Part shown: positions 1 to 8,666 of the stretch, one piece after another
How the letters are laid out: every line of letters begins with the position of its first letter
Position numbering within the stretch: position 1 is the first letter of the stretch
Source of the DNA: Bacteroidales bacterium
GTDB taxonomy: Bacteria > Bacteroidota > Bacteroidia > Bacteroidales > F082
NCBI GenBank assembly: GCA_016936355.1
Contig: JAFGYB010000050.1
Location: 1 to 64,000, forward strand
DNA: 64,000 nucleotides
Reading direction: 5' to 3'
Position numbers and translations under genes: made by a program
Notes under the pieces: generated by a model
Database searches by the model: none
What the model was told of the DNA's origin: nothing
The model's input: the letters and a program-made list of their open reading frames with translations, nothing else

Positions 1-2
1 AA

Positions 3-206
3 TTTCATCAGGGTTTTTTGAATGGACAATTACAGCTTATCTCTCCACAAACCGTTACAGAACTTTATCGCCGGCTTGCGAGCGACCGAATTCTTAAGTG
101 GCCTCAAGAATTCAATTGTAAAGATCATCATTATTTTTCCCTTTGCTACGCTTTCTTACAGTTTCTTGCTCATTATTTCCGCCAGACTCAGGTAGTTATC
201 GGTTGA
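3..206 (+). CDS. Possible 3' end of an unidentified gene
   Basis: The frame is open from the left window edge to a TGA at 204-206 and a terminator follows at about 250, so this could be the tail of a gene that begins outside the window. The roughly 67 visible residues have ordinary composition but no motif I recognise. The only internal start in this frame is a TTG. It may equally be a chance open frame. Confidence 0.25.
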   Translation, partial: FHQGFLNGQLQLISPQTVTELYRRLASDRILKWPQEFNCKDHHYFSLCYAFLQFLAHYFRQTQVVIG

Positions 207-246
207 TTCCTTATTTAAAACGATTGCAAAAATTATTTTTCGACAT

Positions 247-286
247 AAAAAAACCGTCTGTTACTTATTGAAACAGACGGTTTTTT
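247..286. terminator. Bidirectional intrinsic terminator
   Basis: A 9-bp stem (CCGTCTGTT / AACAGACGG, 254-262 and 272-280) closes a 9-nt loop and is flanked by an A-run on the left and a T-run on the right, so it can act on both strands. It lies downstream of the lacI-type gene on the minus strand and of the possible partial gene on the plus strand. Confidence 0.8.
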
Positions 287-340
287 GAGATTTTGTGGTG
301 ATTTCTTAGGGTAATCTGCCGATCCTTGATCAGGAACGAA

Positions 341-1351
341 CTATAATGTGGTCCCTCTTTCGATCAATTGTGTTTTGATCATCAGATGTTCCGGTGTGTA
401 TTCGTTGGATTCCTGACGAATTCTTTTCAGCAAGAGCTTTGTGGCAGCGCGACCCATTTCAAATCCAAACTGATCTACGGTTGTTAGTTCCGGGTCACAA
501 ATGGAAGCGCTCAGGCTGTTTTCAAAACCGACAACTTTCAAGTCACCGGGAACTTTCAGCCCCTGCTGACGGGCAATTTTCATGGCGCCCAGTGCCGTAA
601 TATCATTGACTGTGAACAGTCCGTCCGGGCGGTCTTTCTTTTTAAAGATACTGCGCGAAATTTTGATGGAGTCATCATAGGTATCACAAGAGTAAACCAA
701 ATCGTTGGAAAAAGGTACCTTGTATTTTTCCAATGCATCTTTGTATCCCTGAAGCCGGTTCTGGCCAATCAGCAAGTGTTGAGGGGCAGAATAAATAGCA
801 ATGCGGCGGCAACCTCTTTCAAGCAAATGGCTTACGGCCTGATAGGCTCCGTGGTAATCGTCAACAGCAACCGTGTCGGCATGCAACGTTTTGACGATTC
901 GGTCGAAAAAGACCAATGGAATCTCATTATCAATAATCTGATTGAAATGAGAAAAATCCTGGGTTTCTTTGGAAAAGGATGCCAGCACTCCGTCCACCCG
1001 GTTGGAAAGCAGGGTTTGGGTGTTCAGTACTTCTCTCATATAGGATTCGTTGGACTGGAAAACCATTACATTGTAATTGTTTTCGTAGGCAATTTCTTCA
1101 ATCCCATTGATGATGGTGGAGAAGAAATAATGTTGTGTTTCCGGTACCAGCAATCCGATGGTATTGGTTCTGCTGTTTTTCAGGTTTAATGCGATGAGGT
1201 TGGGTTTGTATCCCAGTAGTTTGGCTAGTTCTTTGACCGCTTCCCGCGTTTTTAGACTGATGTCGGGATGGTCTTTCAATGCACGGGAAACGGTTGATAC
1301 GGATAGGCCCAGTTTCTCGGCAATGTCTTTAATGGTTACCTGCTTCTTCAT
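341..1351 (-). CDS. LacI-family transcriptional regulator
   Basis: Cytoplasmic sugar-responsive DNA-binding regulator of 336 residues, a normal length for the family. Residues 1-60 form the LacI helix-turn-helix and hinge (VTIKDIAEKLGLSVSTVSRAL). Residues about 62-330 are a periplasmic-binding-protein-like effector domain (NTIGLLVPE, DGLFTVNDITALGAM, VPGDLKVVGFEN). It lies just downstream of a GH31/GH13 alpha-glucan operon on the same strand but is separated from it by a terminator, so it has its own transcript. Control of the neighbouring glycosidases is inferred from context; the effector is unknown. Confidence 0.93.
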   Translation of the reverse strand: MKKQVTIKDIAEKLGLSVSTVSRALKDHPDISLKTREAVKELAKLLGYKPNLIALNLKNSRTNTIGLLVPETQHYFFSTIINGIEEIAYENNYNVMVFQSNESYMREVLNTQTLLSNRVDGVLASFSKETQDFSHFNQIIDNEIPLVFFDRIVKTLHADTVAVDDYHGAYQAVSHLLERGCRRIAIYSAPQHLLIGQNRLQGYKDALEKYKVPFSNDLVYSCDTYDDSIKISRSIFKKKDRPDGLFTVNDITALGAMKIARQQGLKVPGDLKVVGFENSLSASICDPELTTVDQFGFEMGRAATKLLLKRIRQESNEYTPEHLMIKTQLIERGTTL

Positions 1352-1429
1352 TTGGTTATAAGTTAATTCGGTTGCATCCTGATAAACAGGGCTTTATTTG
1401 ATAACGGATATAAAAACCTGTATCCTTCG

Positions 1430-1446
1430 TTGAAAACGTTTGAAAA
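1430..1446. promoter_or_regulatory. Candidate LacI-type operator
   Basis: A CG-centred palindrome, AAACGTTT (1434-1441), sits in TTGAAAACGTTTGAAAA about 80 bp upstream of the lacI-type start codon. CG-centred palindromes are typical LacI-family sites, so autoregulation is plausible. I found no second clear copy in front of the glycosidase operon. Confidence 0.35.
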
Positions 1447-1570
1447 TTCATGTTTTCGGTAAAATAAAGGCGAAGTTTATTCAGTAAACGAAAATAAACT
1501 AAAATATTTAATTCAATACATAAATATTGAAATATCACAAAAAAATAATTGATCCGGTTTTGGGATGGGA

Positions 1571-1603
1571 AAGAAAAAATCCCCGTGAATTTCACGGGGA
1601 TTT
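1571..1603 (-). terminator. Terminator of the GH31-GH13 operon
   Basis: A 12-bp perfect stem (1577-1588 with 1592-1603, core TCCCCGTGA) has a 3-nt loop. Read on the minus strand it is followed by a T-rich run. It lies 25 bp past the alpha-amylase stop and separates the operon from the lacI-type gene. Confidence 0.85.
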
Positions 1604-1628
1604 AACGCTGAAAATGAATTTCTTAACT

Positions 1629-3017
1629 TTATTTTATCAGAACAATGTAATCCCAGGGTTTTAAGTGGAAAGTGCCTTCTCCGTGCAATTCTGTTTTTTC
1701 ACCGGTAAATGCATTTTTGTAGTGTCCCATAATGTCTACATTATTCCAGTTTAAGACCTGTTCGGTATCGCTCATATTAAGTACGACCACCACCTGATTG
1801 CTTCTTTTTTTGCGATAGAAAGCAAAGACATTTTTGTTTTCTTTGGATAGCGGAATTAATTTACCCCCTTCCAGTCCGTTCCAAAGGGCATGGTTGTCTT
1901 TTTTAAGTTCATTCAGCCGGGTGTAAAAATCAACATAAGTATCCTTACTCCAGTTGATGGTGTCTTTTTCAAAGAATTTCAGCGCTTTGTTGCTGCCTGC
2001 TTCTTCACCATTATAGATCAACGGCATTCCAGGCACAGTATAATCAAACACGGTAAACATTTTGAAGGCTTTTCCCAAACGGTCGAAAGCAGTACCATTC
2101 CATGAGTTTTCATCGTGGTTGCTGGTAAAATACATGCGGTACACTCCAGGGCCAAACGTCTCGTCTTCCCAACCGAAGTAATTCCATACATCAGCGGCAT
2201 TTTGTTTTCCTTTGGCTACTTCGTTCATTACATGCAACATTTTCCAGGCATAATTCATATCAAATGCCTTTTTCATCAGGGCTGTGTTGTCTTCGTCTTC
2301 GGCCAGCATAAATACCGGTTTGATTTTATCAAGACTGGCCCGGGCTTCGTCCCAGAAACTAACCGGAACCATGCCGGCCACGTCGCAGCGGAATCCGTCG
2401 ATGTCGGCATTTTTTACCCAGTATTCCATGGCGTGGATCATGGCTTTTCTCAAATCCTGGTTGTCGTAATTCAACTGGATTACATCGGTCCAGTCAAAAG
2501 GAGAAACGAAGTTTCCTTTTTTGTCTCTTTTGTACCAGTCGGGATGTTCTGTAGCCCAGGGATTATCCCACGAAGTGTGGTTGGCTACCCAGTCGAGGAT
2601 GACGTGCATTCCCATTTTGTGGGCTTCTTTCACCAACTCTTTCAGGTCTTCCAATGTGCCAAAATTCGGGTTGACTTTTTCATAGTTTTGAACCGAATAA
2701 TAACTTCCCAGAGGTCCCTTGCGGTTTTTTTTGCCGATGGGATTAACGGGCATGAGCCAAAGGATTTTCACCCCCATTTTTTTCAGTGCAGGCAGGTGTT
2801 TTGCAAAGGCGTCAAAGGTGCCTTCAGGGGAAAACTGCCGGATGTTTACTTCATATATGTTCGCCTTGATACTCCAGTCAGGATGTTTGACCATTGAGAT
2901 CACAGGATGTTTCTTTGTCATTTCTGAATTTTTAGTTGATTGTGCTGCTGCCGGAACTGCCAGAAGGAGCATGATGATAACAGCCGGCGAAATTATTGAA
3001 AAAATTTTGTTTTTCAT
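1629..3017 (-). CDS. Exported GH13 alpha-amylase family glycosidase
   Basis: Predicted alpha-glucan hydrolase of 462 residues with an N-terminal signal peptide (about 1-25, ending AAA-Q), so it acts in the periplasm or at the surface. GH13 conserved regions are complete: DWVANHTS (142-149), GFRCDVAG with nucleophile D212, AEDED with acid/base E240 and TSNHDEN with D302. A C-terminal beta-domain follows. It is the second gene of an operon, 12 bp behind the GH31 alpha-glucosidase, which suggests sequential breakdown of alpha-1,4-glucans to glucose. Exact specificity (amylase, neopullulanase or maltogenic) cannot be told from the sequence alone. Confidence 0.93.
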   Translation of the reverse strand: MKNKIFSIISPAVIIMLLLAVPAAAQSTKNSEMTKKHPVISMVKHPDWSIKANIYEVNIRQFSPEGTFDAFAKHLPALKKMGVKILWLMPVNPIGKKNRKGPLGSYYSVQNYEKVNPNFGTLEDLKELVKEAHKMGMHVILDWVANHTSWDNPWATEHPDWYKRDKKGNFVSPFDWTDVIQLNYDNQDLRKAMIHAMEYWVKNADIDGFRCDVAGMVPVSFWDEARASLDKIKPVFMLAEDEDNTALMKKAFDMNYAWKMLHVMNEVAKGKQNAADVWNYFGWEDETFGPGVYRMYFTSNHDENSWNGTAFDRLGKAFKMFTVFDYTVPGMPLIYNGEEAGSNKALKFFEKDTINWSKDTYVDFYTRLNELKKDNHALWNGLEGGKLIPLSKENKNVFAFYRKKRSNQVVVVLNMSDTEQVLNWNNVDIMGHYKNAFTGEKTELHGEGTFHLKPWDYIVLIK

Positions 3018-3029
3018 GATGATAAATTT

Positions 3030-5459
3030 TTACCAGGTAATGAGTGTTTTTTGGGATTTGTTAGGCAAAGTTATGGAAAAAACATCTTGAGCAGCCTGTT
3101 GATAGTGGCTCAGGAATAAAATTTTCCTGTTGGTATTCACTTTGACTGAATTTTGATCGGCCTTAATTTGTTTTTGGTCGTTTTTAGTGAACCCGTGAAA
3201 GACAATTCGTATGTATTGAAAACGGGTATTGAAATTCCCTTCGGGTTTAGACAGGATGAGTTCTTTTTGCTTTCCTTTCAATTGAATGTTCCTTTTGTAA
3301 TAATCGCCATTCTGATAGTTGTACGTGGTTCCGTCGTCTTCATAGTATTCAAAATTATTGGTTCCATCTCCTTTGTATACATGGATTTCCAGCGTATCTC
3401 CGGGATTTTCCCCCGTATTTTCAATGAGTTTCTGAACCGGGATAATAGCCCCGGCTTTCACATAAACAGGCAGTTCGTTCAGTGGACTGGCGATAAGTTT
3501 TTGTTTGGGACCGGTTATCCTTTGATCGGAGTAAAAGGAATACCATTCTCCTTTCGGGAAGTAGGCATTGATGGCCAGTTGGGTACTCTTGGCGGGAATA
3601 ATCAGAAACGAAGGTCCGAAGAGGTATTGATTATCGAAGTCTGGATTATAAATTTCCTGATCATCAGTGTATTCAATACTCAGGCTTCTCTGTACAGGCA
3701 ATCCTGTTTCATGGGCTTCATAAAAAGCACTGTAGGTATACGGAAGTAAATGGTACCTGAGTCGGATAAAGCGGGTAGCCACAGCCTGAGCTTCTTCTCC
3801 GTACGACCAGGGTTCGGAACGCCGGGTATTGATGGCCGAATGCACCCTGAAGAACGGGGCAAAGGATGCAATACTTACCCAGCGTGCATACAGGTCGGGA
3901 GTGGCGTCACCACCAAAACCACCGGCATCGTATCCGGCATAGGCCACGCCGGAGAGTCCAAAGCTGTTTACGAGTCTTATACCCAGCAGCATATGGTCAT
4001 CGGTAGCCTGGTTGTCACCGGTCCAGATGGCAGTGTAGCGCTGTAATCCGGCATAACCGGAACGGGTTAATACTAAGGGACGTTTATTATCCAGTAGTTT
4101 TTTTACACCCTGAAATGTGGAACGGGCCATTTGCATACCAAACACATTTTTGCCTTTCAGATAGCTAACGCCTTTTCCTTCCCAGTCCATTTGAATGATG
4201 GGCGGTACATCTTTTCCCCAAACGGCAATTTCATTCATGTCGTTCCAGAATCCGGTCACTCCGTCGTTCACCAGACCTTTAAACTGTGTCCCCCACCAGG
4301 CCCGTACTTTAGGATTGGTAAAATCAGGGAAATTACACCAACCGGGCCATACTTCCCCGGTATAATTAGTTCCATCGGGGTATTCAATGAAATAATGATT
4401 TTTCAACCCTTCTTCGTAAACGGAATAACCTTTTTCCACTTTCACGCCCGGATCGACGATTACCGCCGTGTGGATACCCATATTTTTCAATGAGCTGACC
4501 AGTTGTTTCGGGTGGGGAAATGCTGTCGGACTCCAGGTGAACACTTTGTACGCATTCATATAACCGATGTCAAGGTAGAGCACATCCAGTGGAATTTTCT
4601 TGTCTCGAAACGTTTGTGCCACTTCCATGACCTCTTTGTCGGGAGTGTAACTCCACCGACTCTGTTGAAAACCCAGTCCCCAGATCGGAGGCATGGGCAT
4701 GCGTCCGGTAAGCGCTGTGTAGCTTTCGATAATCCTTTTTACATTGTGGTGGAAAATGAAATAATAATCGGTTTGGTGGTCGTCGACTGAAAAGTAGTCC
4801 AGACGATTGTTTCCGGCACCGAAATTGAAATTGCTTTTGGTTGAATTGTCCACAAAGATCCCGTAAGGCAGGTTGTTGTGGATTCCGATATAAAAAGGAA
4901 TAGTGGAATACAGCGGATCGCTCCAGTCCTCATAGTGAGGGTTGTCGGTATTCCAGTTGGTATAATCGTTTCCGCGACGGTTCAGGTTGCCGGTTTTTTC
5001 TCCCAGTCCAATAAACTTTTCGTCGGGAAACAATTTTTTGAATGTAAACATCTTTCCGTCCAGCCAGTAGGTTCCCATGGGATCATCCTGGTTGATGACT
5101 TTTCCGTCCGGAGTCCTAAAAGTAAACCGCAACGGTGATTTGCTGATTTCCAGAGACAATGAATCCGTTGAAATGAGGAAGTTATTCTTGTTTTCTTTGA
5201 ATGAAAAGTCAACCTTTTCGGGTTGCATCACAACAGCATAGGAGGGAAGGTGTTCTTCCTGACCCTTCCATACCGAAATTTTCATCATTCCGGGAGCATA
5301 AACGACAACTCGTGCCGATCCGTAGGTGGTCTTAAAAATAAAACTCTGATTTTTTTTCGTCAGGTGTTCAAAGTCACCCAGACTTTTTCCCTTTTGTTTT
5401 TGTGCCATAACGGGGAAAGTAAATAGAATGGATAATACAATAAATGTTAAACGTTTCAT
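3030..5459 (-). CDS. Exported GH31 alpha-glucosidase
   Basis: Predicted alpha-glucosidase (or alpha-xylosidase) of 809 residues. The ATG at 5459 is preferred over the upstream in-frame start at 5549 because it begins directly with a signal peptide (MKRLTFIVLSILFTFPVMAQ); the 30 extra residues look non-coding. It has an N-terminal beta-sandwich (about 50-250), the GH31 barrel with nucleophile D407 in WNDMNE and acid/base D482 in TGDN, then C-terminal beta-domains. First gene of the operon with the GH13 enzyme. A final step releasing glucose from oligosaccharides is the natural role; regulation by the nearby LacI-type protein is inferred. Confidence 0.92.
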   Translation of the reverse strand: MKRLTFIVLSILFTFPVMAQKQKGKSLGDFEHLTKKNQSFIFKTTYGSARVVVYAPGMMKISVWKGQEEHLPSYAVVMQPEKVDFSFKENKNNFLISTDSLSLEISKSPLRFTFRTPDGKVINQDDPMGTYWLDGKMFTFKKLFPDEKFIGLGEKTGNLNRRGNDYTNWNTDNPHYEDWSDPLYSTIPFYIGIHNNLPYGIFVDNSTKSNFNFGAGNNRLDYFSVDDHQTDYYFIFHHNVKRIIESYTALTGRMPMPPIWGLGFQQSRWSYTPDKEVMEVAQTFRDKKIPLDVLYLDIGYMNAYKVFTWSPTAFPHPKQLVSSLKNMGIHTAVIVDPGVKVEKGYSVYEEGLKNHYFIEYPDGTNYTGEVWPGWCNFPDFTNPKVRAWWGTQFKGLVNDGVTGFWNDMNEIAVWGKDVPPIIQMDWEGKGVSYLKGKNVFGMQMARSTFQGVKKLLDNKRPLVLTRSGYAGLQRYTAIWTGDNQATDDHMLLGIRLVNSFGLSGVAYAGYDAGGFGGDATPDLYARWVSIASFAPFFRVHSAINTRRSEPWSYGEEAQAVATRFIRLRYHLLPYTYSAFYEAHETGLPVQRSLSIEYTDDQEIYNPDFDNQYLFGPSFLIIPAKSTQLAINAYFPKGEWYSFYSDQRITGPKQKLIASPLNELPVYVKAGAIIPVQKLIENTGENPGDTLEIHVYKGDGTNNFEYYEDDGTTYNYQNGDYYKRNIQLKGKQKELILSKPEGNFNTRFQYIRIVFHGFTKNDQKQIKADQNSVKVNTNRKILFLSHYQQAAQDVFSITLPNKSQKTLITW

Positions 5460-5516
5460 CTGTTTGAATGTTTTAAGTACGCATGTACCGGAGGTACCAA
5501 AGGCTCGTACGACCGA

Positions 5517-5524
5517 CAAATATA
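5517..5524 (-). promoter_or_regulatory. -7 promoter element for the GH31-GH13 operon
   Basis: On the minus strand this reads TATATTTG, matching the Bacteroidota -7 consensus TAnnTTTG. No TTTG -33 box is present at the usual spacing. It lies about 58 bp from the chosen start at 5459, which also argues against the longer reading frame starting at 5549. Confidence 0.45.
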
Positions 5525-5621
5525 CATGCAAAACACAACGGGCAGACATTTTGCAACATTAAAAACAGTACCGGAATGTTTGATAACAAATCAGACAATG
5601 GGATACAATGATTTCCTTTCC

Positions 5622-5650
5622 TTTGCGTTTTGATCAAAATCTTATTTTTG
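5622..5650 (+). promoter_or_regulatory. Promoter of gldA
   Basis: TTTG (5622-5625), 17 bp, then TATTTTTG (5643-5650), the Bacteroidota -33/-7 pattern with a slightly short spacer. The predicted transcription start is near 5657, about 12 bp before the chosen start codon at 5669. Confidence 0.5.
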
Positions 5651-5668
5651 TTCACTGAATCATCACTT

Positions 5669-6589
5669 ATGAGTGTTATCGAGATAAAAGGTGTTTCCAA
5701 GTTTTACGGTTCTGAAATGGCATTGGATCGTGTTTCGCTTTCCGTTGATAAAGGGGAGGTTGTGGGGCTGCTTGGCCCGAATGGTGCAGGGAAATCTACT
5801 TTGATGAAACTGTTGACCTCCTACCTTCCACCCGATGCAGGAAGTATGATGGTGAAGGGGAAGGATGTGCAAAAAGATCCTTTGCAAACTCGTCAGTCAA
5901 TGGGCTATTTGCCTGAGAATAATCCTTTGTACCGCGATATGTACGTGAGAGAATACCTGGATTTCGTTTACGGTATGTATTTTCCCCAAAAGAAAGCTAC
6001 GGAACGTGTTAGCGAAATTGTACATCTGACAGGCTTGACAGAGGTGAAGAACAAAAAGATCCGACAGCTTTCCAAAGGCTATCGGCAACGCGTTGGCATC
6101 GCCCAGGCCCTGATTCATGATCCTGATATTTTAATTCTGGATGAGCCAACCACCGGATTGGACCCCAATCAGTTGGTTGGAATCCGGAATCTTATTTCTT
6201 CGTTGGGGAAAACAAAGACGATTCTGTTGTCGACTCATATTATGCAAGAGGTAGAGGCTGTTTGCAGTCGTGTGGTGATCCTTAACAAGGGTAAAATTAT
6301 TGCTGACAAAGACAGACAAGAGCTTACCGAAGCCATGCATACCCAAAACGAATTTAAACTGGAGTTGAAAGAACATGTGGAGATGTCGCTGCTTCAGGCT
6401 ATTCCCTCGGTAAAGAGTGTTGAGCTGTTGTCAGGAAATGTGTGGCTTCTTGTGACGGAAGAGGGAAGCGATGTGCGGGAGAGAATATTTCAGTATCTTG
6501 TTTCCAAAGAACTTAATATTCTTTCTTTTTCAAGAGCAGAACAGAATCTGGAACAAATTTTCAGAAAACTAACCGCCACAACCACATAA
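5669..6589 (+). CDS. gldA: GldA-type ABC transporter ATP-binding protein
   Basis: Cytoplasmic ATPase subunit of an ABC transporter, 306 residues. The ATG at 5669 gives the usual start (MSVIEIKGVSKFYG); the longer frame from 5630 would begin inside the promoter. It shows Walker A (GPNGAGKST), the ABC signature region (LSKGYRQRVGIAQAL), Walker B (ILILDEPTTGLDP) and the H-loop (STHIMQE). YLPENNPLYRDMYVREYL is characteristic of GldA, the gliding-associated ABC subunit of Bacteroidota. No gldF/gldG permease is adjacent, and GldA homologues also occur in non-gliding species, so motility cannot be inferred. Confidence 0.8.
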   Translation: MSVIEIKGVSKFYGSEMALDRVSLSVDKGEVVGLLGPNGAGKSTLMKLLTSYLPPDAGSMMVKGKDVQKDPLQTRQSMGYLPENNPLYRDMYVREYLDFVYGMYFPQKKATERVSEIVHLTGLTEVKNKKIRQLSKGYRQRVGIAQALIHDPDILILDEPTTGLDPNQLVGIRNLISSLGKTKTILLSTHIMQEVEAVCSRVVILNKGKIIADKDRQELTEAMHTQNEFKLELKEHVEMSLLQAIPSVKSVELLSGNVWLLVTEEGSDVRERIFQYLVSKELNILSFSRAEQNLEQIFRKLTATTT

Positions 6590-6605
6590 TCTCAATAAGT
6601 TTTTA

Positions 6606-6613
6606 TATTTTTG
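6606..6613 (+). promoter_or_regulatory. -7 promoter element for metK
   Basis: TATTTTTG fits the TAnnTTTG consensus, with no clear -33 box. Transcription from about 6620 would give a 140-nt leader containing the candidate SAM-II riboswitch. Confidence 0.45.
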
Positions 6614-6642
6614 CGCCGTTGTTCTTATAAACAATGATTTTT

Positions 6643-6696
6643 TGTGGACGGATTTGATTGATTGCAACCACGTAAAAAAAAGTGCTAAACCAATTT
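6643..6696 (+). promoter_or_regulatory. Candidate SAM-II riboswitch in the metK leader
   Basis: The layout follows the SAM-II (SAM_alpha) H-type pseudoknot. P1 pairs UGUGG (6643-6647) with CCACG (6668-6672). Loop 1 is GATTTGATTGATTGCA (6651-6666), close to the family's GATTTnnnnnnATTGCA. An A-rich loop (6673-6680) precedes GCTAAA (6684-6689), and CAATT (6691-6695) can pair with GATTG of loop 1, compensating for the AACC/GG pair in the alphaproteobacterial form. S-adenosylmethionine is the expected ligand and metK makes it, so feedback repression is expected. The expression platform is unclear because the element ends about 60 nt before the start codon. Confidence 0.7.
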
Positions 6697-6758
6697 TTTG
6701 CCCGCCATCAACCAAATTTCATTTTACAGTTTTAGGATTAATAATTAAAGATTAAGTT

Positions 6759-8051
6759 ATGTCTTATTTTTTTACTTCGGAATCAGTTTCCGAAGGACAT
6801 CCCGATAAAGTTTCGGATCAGATATCAGATGCAGTTCTGGATGAAATGCTGCGCCAGGATCCTGAATCAAAAGTAGCCTGTGAAACTTTGGTGAGCACCG
6901 GATTGGTGGTCATTGCCGGAGAAGTGAAAACCAATGCCTGGGTTGACCTGCAGACGGTAGCCCGGCGTACCATCGAAAAAATCGGTTATACCAATGCCGA
7001 TTATCAGTTTGACAATAAATCCTGTGCCGTAATTTCTGCAGTTCATGAACAATCGCCTGACATTAACCAGGGGGTTGTCCGAAAAACTGAGGAAGAGCAG
7101 GGAGCCGGTGACCAGGGTATGATGTTTGGCTATGCGACATCAGAAACGGAGAGTTACATGCCCCTGACAACCGAGCTGGCTCATGATTTGCTGTATGAAC
7201 TGGCAGCCATCCGTAAAGAAGGAAAAGTAATGACTTATTTGCGTCCTGATTCTAAATCGCAGGTAACGCTTGAATACAGCGATGATGACCAACCCATTCG
7301 TCTTGACACCATTGTTGTATCAACCCAGCATGATGATTTTGATACGGAAGAAAAAATGCAGCAAACCATCCGTACAGATATTGAAAGGTATCTGATCCCT
7401 AAAGTAAAAGAAAACTATGATGAGGCGCTTTTTAAAGACTTCCGTTTGTTGGTAAATCCAACCGGAAAATTTGTCATTGGCGGACCTCATGGTGATACCG
7501 GTTTAACAGGACGAAAGATAATTGTGGATACCTACGGTGGCCATGGTGCACACGGCGGTGGTGCTTTTTCGGGCAAAGATGCTTCAAAAGTAGATCGCTC
7601 TGCAGCTTATGCCGCTCGCCATATTGCGAAAAACCTGGTGGCTGCCGGAGTGGCGGACAAAATCCTGGTTCAGGTTGCTTACGCCATTGGTGTGAGCGAG
7701 CCGGTTGGTGTTTATGTCAATACCTATGGTACGACCCGGGTTAAAGATGAAACGGGAAAAACATTCAGTGACGGAAAAATTGCCGCGTTGGTAAAAGATA
7801 TTTTTGACCTGCGACCCTTTGCTATTGTTAAGCGTTTCGGTTTGAAGAACCCGGTTTTTGAAAAAACGGCTTCCTATGGTCATTTTGGCAGAGAAGTGGT
7901 TACTTTGGAAGAAGAAGTATATTATGAAGATGCGACCACCCGTTTTCTTGAAGTGCGTAACGGACATAAAGTGTTCTTAAAGCCGGTCAAATATTTTGCC
8001 TGGGAGGAACTGGATTATGTTGATAAAATAAAAAAGGTATTTAATTCCTAA
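6759..8051 (+). CDS. metK: S-adenosylmethionine synthetase
   Basis: Forms S-adenosylmethionine from methionine and ATP in the cytoplasm; the active enzyme is usually a tetramer. The 430-residue protein has the signature motifs SEGHPDK (13-19), [12 protein letters not shown] and [17 protein letters not shown], followed by a glycine-rich [11 protein letters not shown] segment. The length matches the longer Bacteroidota form. It is monocistronic: its own leader with a candidate SAM riboswitch and a strong terminator directly after the stop. Confidence 0.98.
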   Translation: MSYFFTSESVSEGHPDKVSDQISDAVLDEMLRQDPESKVACETLVSTGLVVIAGEVKTNAWVDLQTVARRTIEKIGYTNADYQFDNKSCAVISAVHEQSPDINQGVVRKTEEEQGAGDQGMMFGYATSETESYMPLTTELAHDLLYELAAIRKEGKVMTYLRPDSKSQVTLEYSDDDQPIRLDTIVVSTQHDDFDTEEKMQQTIRTDIERYLIPKVKENYDEALFKDFRLLVNPTGKFVIGGPHGDTGLTGRKIIVDTYGGHGAHGGGAFSGKDASKVDRSAAYAARHIAKNLVAAGVADKILVQVAYAIGVSEPVGVYVNTYGTTRVKDETGKTFSDGKIAALVKDIFDLRPFAIVKRFGLKNPVFEKTASYGHFGREVVTLEEEVYYEDATTRFLEVRNGHKVFLKPVKYFAWEELDYVDKIKKVFNS

Positions 8052-8080
8052 AAAAAGGCCCGTGAAAACGGGCTTTTTTT
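8052..8080 (+). terminator. metK terminator
   Basis: Stem GCCCG (8058-8062) / CGGGC (8069-8073), extended by an A-run pairing with the following T-run, directly behind the metK stop. The flanking A/T runs could also serve the convergent minus-strand gene. Confidence 0.85.
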
Positions 8081-8087
8081 ATGTCAG

Positions 8088-8516
8088 TTAATTGTTAGCG
8101 CCCAGAATCAGCGTGTTGCTTTTGATCAGGCTGCCGTTGTAGTAGATCGACAAAAAATACATCCCTTTATTAAATGAACTCATATTGATCCTGATTTTTC
8201 GTCCAAAGGAATCGAGATTTAAAACTTTCAGCGTCTTTCCTGTTAAATCACTGATTCTAATTTGCGCCGTTTTATTTTGCACCGGAATTTTATAGTCGAG
8301 GGTAATAAAGTCCTTAATGGGATTTGGATAGGGTTCCGAAAACCAGGGCCTGTTCTGAAAAGTGTCAACTGCCAGGTTGTGGTCCCCAATAGAGTGGGTA
8401 CTCAGAACGGTTGTCTGAATGCTGTCTTCAGCATAATGGATTCCGGCTGTGATGGGTGAGCAGAGGAAGCCGGTGGTGAGTAAAATGATCAATATAGAGT
8501 ATAGTTTCTTTGCCAT
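8088..8516 (-). CDS. Small exported protein dominated by a T9SS sorting domain
   Basis: A 142-residue protein: signal peptide (about 1-25), a 35-residue linker with no recognisable domain, then a type A T9SS C-terminal sorting domain from about residue 62 (PYPNPIKDF, IRISDLTGK, NKGMYFLSIYYNG, ending SNTLIL). Such domains normally follow large secreted enzymes or adhesins; here almost nothing precedes it. It may be a remnant of a larger gene or a small surface protein in its own right. It is convergent with metK. Confidence 0.75.
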   Translation of the reverse strand: MAKKLYSILIILLTTGFLCSPITAGIHYAEDSIQTTVLSTHSIGDHNLAVDTFQNRPWFSEPYPNPIKDFITLDYKIPVQNKTAQIRISDLTGKTLKVLNLDSFGRKIRINMSSFNKGMYFLSIYYNGSLIKSNTLILGANN

Positions 8517-8641
8517 AGTTTCTTGTTTAATATTACAATACCTGCAAATACGGTTCCGTTTTTTACGGGTTCCCGTTAAAATGTATTAAAATAAGTGGAT
8601 GATGTTGTAGCCAGTGTAGGTGAGTTCTCTTCAGATTTTGG

Positions 8642-8649
8642 TAAATTTG
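8642..8649 (+). promoter_or_regulatory. -7 promoter element
   Basis: TAAATTTG matches the TAnnTTTG consensus 18 bp before the start codon of the membrane-protein gene at 8667. No convincing -33 box is visible. Confidence 0.45.
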
Positions 8650-8666
8650 CACTCAAAAGATAAAGA

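Noticed and set aside
776-1189. Plus-strand 137-residue open frame opposite the lacI-type gene
   Set aside because: It is the complement of a clear LacI-family gene and has no promoter or family resemblance.
2115-2897. Plus-strand 260-residue open frame opposite the GH13 gene
   Set aside because: A shadow of a gene with complete catalytic motifs on the other strand.
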